NCBI GenBank assembly: GCA_030913385.1
Contig: CP133159.1
Location: forward strand, 1,200,584 to 1,264,583
Origin: Cytophagaceae bacterium ABcell3
GTDB lineage: Bacteria > Bacteroidota > Bacteroidia > Cytophagales > Cytophagaceae
Direction of reading: 5' to 3'
Length of the DNA: 64,000 nucleotides
Both the position numbers and the translations under genes were made by a program. The notes beneath the pieces are model-generated. The model searched no databases. It saw nothing but the letters and a program-made list of their open reading frames with translations, and had not been told where the DNA came from. Below are positions 45,079 through 51,688 of the stretch, in pieces. Position 1 is the stretch's first letter. Each line of letters begins with the position of its first letter.

Positions 45079-45762
45079 CCTCGGGGTGATAGGTTAATCA
45101 TGGGGGTAATGATGCCAGAGTCCCAGAAGGGACGATATTATTATAGAAATAAAAATTGCCCTATTATAAAAGCCCCGAAGGTGGCGACATAAATAAAGAA
45201 ATGCTTTTCTGCCAACTGCTGACAGATGCCGGAACGGGTTCGGCAAGAGCTGATAATTTTATTTTCAGGTATAATCACTGCTACACTCCACAAATACAAT
45301 CTGCCTTAATAATAACCGGTCATCCCGAGGGACGAGGGATCTGCCAGACTTTTACACCGCCATTAGGTTTTGGTTAACCGATTAATATTCAGCTTATATG
45401 CAATTTGCACATCACCCCTTCACGTCATTGCGAAGAGGTGACGACCAAGCAATCTCATCGTCAGGTTTAGTGCTTATCCTAGTATTAATTAACCGGTACA
45501 GCTTACCGTCAGCAGATTGCCGCGGCATTTTTTCATAAGAAACTAAAGGCTTAAGTTTCATCAAAGAACTTTATCCACCGCTACCTTTTGCCTCGCAATG
45601 ACGGTTAGGTTTTGATTTTGTGCAAGTTATGATCTTTGGTCAAAAAAACGTAATTGGGTCTTTTGGGTGATAGGTTAATAATGTGGGGGTTTAATGATGC
45701 GCTAGTATGTTATCTCGAAAGTTCTTACTGATAACAGAATGAAAAAAAGGAAAGTAGCAAAA
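45079..45762 (+). repeat. ~680-bp direct repeat flanking the toxin-antitoxin module, copy 2
   Basis: It begins with the same CCTCGGGGTGATAGG word and ends …GAATGAAAAAAAGGAAAGT like copy 1 at 43,741-44,417, in the same orientation. The toxin-antitoxin pair is the only real coding content between the copies. Short open frames within the repeat are shadows. The 105 bp from 44,974 to 45,078 shows only the antitoxin leader; 45,763-45,962 shows nothing I can support. Confidence 0.85.
45423..45603. repeat. MITE-like inverted-repeat element inside copy 2
   Basis: 181 bp bounded by perfect 11-bp inverted repeats CGTCATTGCGA / TCGCAATGACG, with a second inverted pair (…GCAATCT at ~45,455 / AGATTGC at 45,514). 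It is non-coding and AT-rich in the centre. It is the best-preserved member of three in this region: 45,423, 44,080 and a right half ending at 43,688. Confidence 0.7.
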
Positions 45763-45994
45763 TTTAGTTTTTCTGAATCCGGTGGTTTATGGGATTTACA
45801 CAGTGAAAAGTCGTACTTTGCGGAAGGCTTTACACTTCCAGGGGAGAGATGGTTTCGGACTGATGTCACAGAAGTTTTGACGCAGGACTCGTTTTTGAAG
45901 ACGAAGAGGTTGGTGTGCTTAGGTAGTTCTTTTAACACTGCTGTTTTTGTTTTTTTAAATTTATGAACTGGCTAGTTTTTTCAATAATAATTAT

Positions 45995-47276
45995 GGCCCT
46001 ATGTGGAATACTGTGGGTAATTGAATTTCAATTTAGAGGAAATAAAGTAAATCATGTTGATAAAATTTGTAATATTCCGATATCCACGAGCTCTTCTTTT
46101 AGCTAGTTGTATTTTGCTGTTAATCCCTTCCATGACACCATTGGCAATCTGGGACTCGACATAATTGGTAATTCCTTGCCAGTGGGACTTTATTGTGTTT
46201 ACAAACTTCTTGAAGGCATACAAGCCTTCCTCTTCAACAAGGTCACACCAGTAAGCCAAGAAAGCAGAGCCCTCTTCTTTTGTTTTAAACTCCCAAAAGC
46301 TCTGAAATAAGGTCTTTAACCGATAAGCCTTCCCAATAGTTGGTAACAGTTCAATAAGTACCTGCCGGTCCTGCTTCTGTTTAGCGCTAAGTTTGTGTGT
46401 GGACTTTAATAGCGTGTATTTGTGTCCTTTAAGTATTGAGTGTTCTCGGACTTCTCGCTTACGTACATCGTCCATAGCTTCATTAAGCAGTTTGACTACA
46501 TGAAATTTATCAAATGTTACCGAGGTGTTAGGAAAATGTTCGAGCATGCCTGCGATAAAACCTGTAGACATATCAATGCATGCGTCGGTAATTGACAGAT
46601 GTTCAACACCCTTTGCTTTTAAATGGTCTTTAATTCTTCCGATAGTGTGCCGATCCTTGCCTGGAGTAACATGAATCACACGGCGAGTAGCCAAATCTGC
46701 TGCTACGGTCACATAATCATGTCCTTTTCTTACAGAAGTCTCATCAATACCCAATTGGGTCACCGAGCTTTGATCATCTGCCCGATAGGCAATTTGTATC
46801 CAGTAGTTAAATATATTCCATATGCGCTGTGGGTACTCATTCACTAAATCAGCTGCTTTGTTCACGGGCATCTCTCGCTCAATCAAAGCCATGCTAAAAG
46901 CCTCAAACAACAAAGTAAAACCACTTCCTTTTCTAGCCCACGGCACTTCCACGGTTTTTACCTTTCCATCCGTTGTTTTGATTCGAGGGACTTTGCAATG
47001 AAGATAACATTCATGTTCAAAAAAATTGAGGTGACGCCAAGTCCTATATTGAGTATCATGAACTTTACTTTCTGGTTCAAATACGAAACCACGCTCAAAG
47101 CTAATGGTTATATGAAGTTCTTGTTTACCATTGGATGCTTCCTGAAACCTAACATCGGTTACCGACCAAGGCTTTGTTAACTGCAAAGCCAATTGAAATA
47201 TTTCGATACTGTTCATTTTGTAAAAATAACTACATTATATCACCTTTCCACAGTAAATCATATAGACCCATAATCC
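45995..47276 (-). mobile_element. ISL3-family insertion sequence, apparently complete
   Basis: 1,282 bp flanked by the 8-bp direct repeat ATAATTAT (45,987-45,994 and 47,277-47,284), the target-duplication length usual for ISL3. Related inverted repeats lie at the ends: GGCCCTATGTGGAATACTG on the left; on the right, reading inward on the other strand, GGGTCTATATGATTTACTG begins at 47,269 after seven extra bases. They match at about 16 of 22 positions. The single gene inside is the transposase. The boundaries are supported by frame restoration of the host gene. Confidence 0.8.
45999..47216 (-). CDS. ISL3-family transposase
   Basis: 405 aa. The N-terminal part has the Cys/His-bearing zinc-ribbon-like region (YRTWRHLNFFEHECYLHCKV). 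The DDE domain shows LGIDETSVRKGHDYVTVAAD (first Asp), the ISL3 signature SVTFDKFHVVKLLNEAMDDV (second Asp) and ESQIANGVMEGINSKIQLAK followed by RRARGYRN (catalytic Glu). All three acidic residues are present and the length is normal for ISL3 (~400-430 aa), so the element may be active. The stop codon lies inside the left inverted repeat. Confidence 0.93.
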   Translation of the reverse strand: MNSIEIFQLALQLTKPWSVTDVRFQEASNGKQELHITISFERGFVFEPESKVHDTQYRTWRHLNFFEHECYLHCKVPRIKTTDGKVKTVEVPWARKGSGFTLLFEAFSMALIEREMPVNKAADLVNEYPQRIWNIFNYWIQIAYRADDQSSVTQLGIDETSVRKGHDYVTVAADLATRRVIHVTPGKDRHTIGRIKDHLKAKGVEHLSITDACIDMSTGFIAGMLEHFPNTSVTFDKFHVVKLLNEAMDDVRKREVREHSILKGHKYTLLKSTHKLSAKQKQDRQVLIELLPTIGKAYRLKTLFQSFWEFKTKEEGSAFLAYWCDLVEEEGLYAFKKFVNTIKSHWQGITNYVESQIANGVMEGINSKIQLAKRRARGYRNITNFINMIYFISSKLKFNYPQYST

Positions 47277-47616
47277 ATAATTATACTAATATTGACTTGG
47301 GTTTTACACTTCCTATTAATTAAAAATGTTAGAGTTAGGTGGTACTATTTTGTTACTCAGGTTTTTATTTTGTTTGTGTATTTCTTTGTGCTTTTTTACC
47401 ACTATGGAAGTGATTTTCACATTTATCTTCTAATTATTGCAGTATTACATTGTTTTTTGTCATTCTTTGTGTTAGGTTTTATAAGGTGGGTCAAGTTTAC
47501 AATGTACTTACATCTAAAGTTTTTAAACAGAAACAGAAAAAAGTAAATTCAAATGGATAATGGCCACTTTTATAGACCTCTAAAAGGCTGAAATATTTCC
47601 TAGATGCGATTAAAGA

Positions 47617-48018
47617 ATGAATGTGACATTTAATAATACATTTAAATATATTTCTAGTGCAGCAGGATATTCTGGTTCTTGTAATGCAGAGGTAGCTTTA
47701 TCTCTTTGGAAAGATTTCGTTGAGGAGTGTAAGGAAGGGTATAGTTGGACTGTTTGGGAGTATATGAATGAGGTTGATATAAGAACCATCATACAAAAAG
47801 TGCTTGACCATCCTGATATTAAGAACTTTCCCGATTATCAAGAATACAAGCAAGAAGTTCTAAAATATGACGAAGAGTTTAGAGGTATAATTCTAACCAA
47901 AGACTATTTTGATAATGACTATTGGTGGGAGAGGAAACTTCCAAAATGTGGTTATGGTGATTTTATAGACACCTTACGTAATGCATATGGAATTTATGAT
48001 GTAGTAGAATGTTTGTGA
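47617..48018 (+). CDS. Small protein of unknown function, possible orphan immunity protein
   Basis: 133 aa, soluble, acidic and aromatic-rich (GYSWTVWEYMNEVDIRTIIQ, DYFDNDYWWERKLPKCGYGD). The last part FIDTLRNAYGIYDVVECL looks like a complete C-terminus. It lies 70 bp after the interrupted membrane-protein gene and before a terminator. Its composition resembles small immunity-type proteins of contact-dependent toxin loci in Bacteroidota, but I recognise no family and give no function. The following 48,019-48,274 stretch contains nothing else that I can support. Confidence 0.5.
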   Translation: MNVTFNNTFKYISSAAGYSGSCNAEVALSLWKDFVEECKEGYSWTVWEYMNEVDIRTIIQKVLDHPDIKNFPDYQEYKQEVLKYDEEFRGIILTKDYFDNDYWWERKLPKCGYGDFIDTLRNAYGIYDVVECL

Positions 48019-48274
48019 AACCGGTAGAAAACCTTTTGAATAGTTCAAACTGACCAAAGATGTCATATATATTCAGGTCTGACTGCCTGAAATAGCTAAA
48101 AGTAGGTGTAAGTTTTAAATTATCCGGGTTAGTTGAAAGGGTGTTAAGCCAACATTAAATTGTATAGCATACTTCCAGGAAACAGGTCTGATTTTGCGAA
48201 GAACAGTCGCATAATAACTTATGAAACGACCTTATCTCAAATACTTTTTTTGTCGATTATACTACAGTAAAAGG

Positions 48275-48313
48275 AAAAACCGGAAGTTTTTTTTAAGTCC
48301 TTCCGGTTTTTTT
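48275..48313. terminator. Bidirectional intrinsic terminator
   Basis: AAAAACCGGAAG pairs with CTTCCGGTTTTT around a T/A-rich loop, followed by T residues on one strand and, on the other, by a T-rich run. It lies between the plus-strand 133-aa gene and the minus-strand BASS transporter, so it can serve both. The stem is almost the same as the hairpin at 26,872-26,911. Confidence 0.75.
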
Positions 48314-48335
48314 AAAGAAGTTAGTGTCTTAGCCT

Positions 48336-49217
48336 CTACGTTGTTGCAGGCTTAACAATTTCTTTGTTGCGCAACGCAAGCGCTATCACAATGCCAGCGG
48401 TAAAAAACATAATAAGGCTGTAAATGGCCGGCGGAATGGTCATCGGTACATTTTTCAGCATTGAAGCACCAATGGCTATCGCTAGGGTGCCATTCTGTAT
48501 TCCTGATTCAACGGTCACTGTTATGCTTTGTCGGTGGTTAACTTTAAACAATTTTGCAGACAAGAAGCCTGTAGCAAGCGTAAGTATGTTCAGCAGTAAT
48601 GTAACTGGGCCTGCCAGTGCAAAATATTCCATAACATTGCTTCTCTCCTTTAAGATAGCCCCGGCGATGATCAGTACCAGAAAAACGGCGGACATGATCC
48701 TAACAGGTTTGTCTGCTTTTCTCGAAAGGGTAGGAGCAAACTTCTTGATCATCATGCCAAGGATTACCGGTACAACTGCAATGGTTGTCAGTTTGAGTAT
48801 GGTTCCACCGATAGGTAGGGTCACAGCTTCCCCTGATGGCATAAAGTGTACAATGGAAAAATTTACAATAAGTGGAATGCTGAACATGGTAACAAAAGTG
48901 GTAACAGCGGTCAGCGTAACGGACAATGCAACATCTCCTTTTGCGAGGTGACTGATAAGATTGGACGTCGGACCTCCTGGGCAGGCTGATAAAAGCATTA
49001 CACCTACAGCAAGTTCTGGTTTTAAAGAGAACATGCTGAGAAGAAGGTAGGCGATGAGCGGCAGTAAAATTACCTGGTTAATTAGTCCAATCGTAACAGC
49101 CTTAGGATATCTTATTACTCTTTTGAAGTCATTGGGTACAAGCCCTAGCCCCATCCCAAGCATGATAATTGCCAACGCAAGCGGAAGAAAAATATCCGTA
49201 ATAAAGTTCTGTTCCAT
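48336..49217 (-). CDS. BASS-family (bile acid:Na+ symporter-like) transporter
   Basis: 293 aa, nine or ten hydrophobic helices. The two discontinuous-helix signatures of the family are visible: LLSACPGGPTSNLISHLAKG (helix 4) and TVTVESGIQNGTLAIAIGAS (helix 9), where Glu and Asn/Gln residues bind sodium in solved BASS structures. The length is typical for bacterial members (290-330 aa). Bacterial members carry organic anions with Na+; the substrate here is unknown. A single gene with its own terminators on both sides. Confidence 0.9.
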   Translation of the reverse strand: MEQNFITDIFLPLALAIIMLGMGLGLVPNDFKRVIRYPKAVTIGLINQVILLPLIAYLLLSMFSLKPELAVGVMLLSACPGGPTSNLISHLAKGDVALSVTLTAVTTFVTMFSIPLIVNFSIVHFMPSGEAVTLPIGGTILKLTTIAVVPVILGMMIKKFAPTLSRKADKPVRIMSAVFLVLIIAGAILKERSNVMEYFALAGPVTLLLNILTLATGFLSAKLFKVNHRQSITVTVESGIQNGTLAIAIGASMLKNVPMTIPPAIYSLIMFFTAGIVIALALRNKEIVKPATT

Positions 49218-49375
49218 TGTAAAGTTGCTCTGTGTTGAAAATAAGCAATAAAGATAATAAACTAATTATTAAAAGTACTTTAAAACTTAGGTTTCGGAAC
49301 GTAAATAGCCTTTCTGGATACTGGTAGGATGTAAAGTGTATATCCAATAAAAAGCGGAAAGTAGAAGTGGTTCAA

Positions 49376-49407
49376 ATAAAAAAAGCGGGATAGAAACCCC
49401 GCTTTAT
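49376..49407 (-). terminator. Intrinsic terminator of the DksA-like/scpB/rluB operon
   Basis: On the minus strand AAAGCGGGG, a short loop, and CCCGCTTT are followed by a run of T residues, a few bases after the pseudouridine-synthase stop codon at 49,416. Confidence 0.8.
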
Positions 49408-49415
49408 GTAAATAT

Positions 49416-50378
49416 TTAAGACATCATTTTTAAGTGACCTATTTCCCTTTCATCTAAAAAGCGGAACTTGCCTCTTGGTAGGTCTTTTTTGGTAAGGCCG
49501 GCATACATTACCCGGTCTAGGTATTGGATATCATACTCAAAATGCTCAAAAATACGCCTAATGAGCCGGTTTCTACCTTCGTGCACTTCAATGCCCAATT
49601 CTTTTTTGTCGGCAGATATGATTTCAATATCATCTGGCTTTACCGGGCCGTCTTCCAAATTAATGCCAGCTTTGATAAGCTCAAAGTGATTTTTAGCTAT
49701 TGGCCTGGACAACCTTACGTGGTATATTTTTTTAATCCTTTTAGAAGGGTGCGTTAACTTTTGTGCCAATTCACCGTCGTTGGTCATGAGTAGGAGCCCG
49801 GTTGTATTTCTATCTAGCCTTCCTACTGGAAAAATCCTTTCTTTACAAGCTCGGCCTACCAGGTCCATAACAGTTTTTCTGTTGTCGGGATCGTCTAGTG
49901 TGGTAATAAAGTCTTTGGGCTTGTTCAGCAATAAATATATAGGTCTTTCTGGCCTTAAAGACTTGTTTTTATACTGAACCTTATCAGTTGGTTTTACTTT
50001 ATATCCCAATTGGTTGACAACTTGATCATTGACTTTAATTCTTCCTTCTATAATCAGTTCGTCAGCATCTCGTCTGGAACAAATACCTGCATTGGCGATG
50101 TATTTGTTCAGCCGGATTTCATCTGAGTTGTTTTGTTGGGCCAGGTTTTGCGCAGCAGGTCTCCTACTTCTAAAATTTGGTGATTTTCGAAAGTTAGATG
50201 AACGGTTGTTTTTTTGACTGATATTCTCTTCTCTTAGCGCCCTAAGCTTGGAAACTTTTCTTTCTGGCTTGCCTTGGTCAGATTTGCCTGGTTTGGTGTT
50301 TTTTCTTCCAGAAAAACCTGGTTTTCCGGTGTTTCTTTGAGCAGGTTTCCCCCCTCTTCTGTTTTTTTGATGTGCCAT
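49416..50378 (-). CDS. RsuA/RluB-family 23S/16S rRNA pseudouridine synthase
   Basis: 320 aa. A basic, Gln/Asn/Arg-rich disordered extension (1-~85) precedes an S4 RNA-binding domain (~88-135, RLNKYIANAGICSRRDADEL). The catalytic domain contains RIFPVGRLDRNTTGLLLMTN with nucleophile Asp189, plus LLLNKPKDF and the C-terminal EGRNRLIRRIFEHF motif. RluB, RluE, RluF and RsuA cannot be separated safely by eye, but the S4 domain plus extension and the position next to scpB are typical of the rluB-type gene in many bacteria. The enzyme isomerises a uridine in rRNA. It is the last gene of a three-gene minus-strand operon, 37 bp after scpB. Confidence 0.9.
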   Translation of the reverse strand: MAHQKNRRGGKPAQRNTGKPGFSGRKNTKPGKSDQGKPERKVSKLRALREENISQKNNRSSNFRKSPNFRSRRPAAQNLAQQNNSDEIRLNKYIANAGICSRRDADELIIEGRIKVNDQVVNQLGYKVKPTDKVQYKNKSLRPERPIYLLLNKPKDFITTLDDPDNRKTVMDLVGRACKERIFPVGRLDRNTTGLLLMTNDGELAQKLTHPSKRIKKIYHVRLSRPIAKNHFELIKAGINLEDGPVKPDDIEIISADKKELGIEVHEGRNRLIRRIFEHFEYDIQYLDRVMYAGLTKKDLPRGKFRFLDEREIGHLKMMS

Positions 50379-50415
50379 AGTTTTTGCAGTATCGCTACTG
50401 TAAGTTAAATTTTTG

Positions 50416-50979
50416 TTAGTCTTCTTTATTGTCGCCTATCTCATTGTCTTCAACTTTGAAGTCTTTTGGCATAGGCAGATCTTTTAAACTATTTATTCCA
50501 AAATAGTCCATAAATTTTTCACTGGTGCCGTACAAAAGTGGTCTGCCGGGCGTATCCGCTTTGCCTTTTATTTCAACCAGCTCTTTTTCAAGCAATTTTT
50601 GAACCGTGTAATCGCAATTTACGCCACGGATCTGTTCAATACCAGCCTTTGAAATGGGCTGCTTATAAGCTATAATAGCAAGTGTTTCCAATGCTGAAGT
50701 AGACAGTCTTTTTTTTGATTTCTGCTTCAACATAATACTGATACTTGCCTGATATGCAGGTTTTGTCAGGAACTGGTATCCTCCTCCGCTTTTGTAAATG
50801 CAAAATGGGTACTCGTCCTGCTCGTATTTTTTTAATAAATTTTCAAGCGCTTCGGTAATATCGGATTCAGGAACTTCTGCTTCAAACATTTCATTGAGGC
50901 ATTGCTTGATCTCTGTTACTTTTAGCGGATCGCTTGAGCAAAAGATTAAACTTTCGATATGGTTTGAAAGAAAGTCCAA
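50416..50979 (-). CDS. scpB: Segregation and condensation protein B
   Basis: 187 aa. Two winged-helix domains: the first opens HIESLIFCSSDPLKVTEIKQ, the second has KRLSTSALETLAIIAYKQP followed by ISKAGIEQIRGVN and TPGRPLLYGTSEKFMDYFG, all ScpB hallmarks. ScpB dimers with ScpA regulate the SMC condensin on DNA. The stop of the upstream DksA-like gene is adjacent (next base), so the genes are coupled. The acidic tail (EDNEIGDNKED) is usual in this group. Confidence 0.95.
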   Translation of the reverse strand: MDFLSNHIESLIFCSSDPLKVTEIKQCLNEMFEAEVPESDITEALENLLKKYEQDEYPFCIYKSGGGYQFLTKPAYQASISIMLKQKSKKRLSTSALETLAIIAYKQPISKAGIEQIRGVNCDYTVQKLLEKELVEIKGKADTPGRPLLYGTSEKFMDYFGINSLKDLPMPKDFKVEDNEIGDNKED

Positions 50980-51366
50980 TTAATCTTTTCTATTTAATTT
51001 TGCTTCTATTGAATGTTGTGTATGAGGTACAGCTCTTAGCCTTTCTTTTGGTATCAACTTGTTAGTTTCGATGCATATACCATAGGTGCCATTTTTGATC
51101 CTGGCCATGGCTTTCTCTAACTGCTGGACAAATTTTTGCTGTCTGGCCGCTAGTTGCGTAAAACTTTCCTTTTCTAATGTGTCAGCACCATCTTCCAGAA
51201 GTTTTAATGTTCCGGCTGTTGTATCCGTGCCCGAATCATTTTTTCTGCTTAGAGCTTCTTTCATGTAATTTAGCTCTTTTTTAGCTTTTTCCAGCTTGTC
51301 TTCTATAATAGTTTGGAATTCTTTTAGTTCCTCTTCCGAATATCTGAGTTTTTCTTCCTGACTCAT
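50980..51366 (-). CDS. DksA/TraR-like protein with degenerate zinc finger
   Basis: 128 aa. A coiled-coil N-terminal half (YSEEELKEFQTIIEDKLEKA), an acidic 'DSGTDTTAGTLKLLEDGADT' segment and a C-terminal YGICIETNKLIPKERLRAVP line, where DksA/TraR proteins normally have C-x2-C … C-x2-C. Only the first Cys remains (YGIC); the other three positions are Thr, His/Gln and Glu, so it is unlikely to bind zinc. Cys-poor DksA-like proteins are common in Bacteroidota. DksA-type proteins bind the RNA-polymerase secondary channel. First gene of the operon with scpB and the pseudouridine synthase. Confidence 0.8.
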   Translation of the reverse strand: MSQEEKLRYSEEELKEFQTIIEDKLEKAKKELNYMKEALSRKNDSGTDTTAGTLKLLEDGADTLEKESFTQLAARQQKFVQQLEKAMARIKNGTYGICIETNKLIPKERLRAVPHTQHSIEAKLNRKD

Positions 51367-51428
51367 AGCAAAGTATTTTAGTTGATATTATTTTGTCTGG
51401 CTGATTCTGGCATTTTTAAAAACTTTTG

Positions 51429-51459
51429 CAAAGTTATGAGAAAATGCCTGATTGCCAAT
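51429..51459 (-). promoter_or_regulatory. Candidate promoter of the DksA-like/scpB/rluB operon
   Basis: On the minus strand TAACTTTG (51,436-51,429) matches the TAnnTTTG -7 box, with an ATTG/TTGG word about 19 bp upstream as a weak -33 box. The predicted transcript start is about 55 bp before the start codon. In the 322-bp gap (51,367-51,688) I see nothing else. Confidence 0.4.
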
Positions 51460-51688
51460 CAATATTTTATCAACGGGTAAATTCTTATTTCAGTTGCATA
51501 AACACCTAATAAATTTGAAAAGTTCTATTTTCTTCTTTGCTTTCAGGTTAATGCTATAGGACGCAATGGTTTTACTGTCAACGGTATGTGATTTTTTTGA
51601 CTAGTTTGCTTAAAATACTTTTTAGAAACTGTAGGTCATAATAGTGGAATAACAATAATTTGTCAACCTTAATTTTATTTTTGATTAT

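Larger units (their letters stand above)
45963..47546 (+). pseudogene. Small membrane-protein gene interrupted by the ISL3 element
   Basis: The first 32 nt (45,963-45,994; ATG, MNWLVFSIII) lie left of the insertion and 262 nt (47,285-47,546) lie right of it. Joining them, with the element and one copy of the 8-bp repeat ATAATTAT removed, gives one uninterrupted frame of 97 codons with three or four membrane helices (ILTWVLHFLLI, FVTQVFILFVYFFVLFY, IYLLIIAVLHCFLSFFVLGF) and a basic tail (KFLNRNRKK). The part right of the insertion could be translated from a TTG at 47,292, but would lack the first helix start. The function is unknown; small membrane proteins beside RHS-type loci are sometimes immunity proteins. 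Confidence 0.8.

Noticed and set aside
45739-45966. 75-aa plus-strand and 78-aa minus-strand open frames
   Set aside because: They begin in the 680-bp repeat, overlap each other and the start of the interrupted membrane gene, and show no domain or coherent composition.
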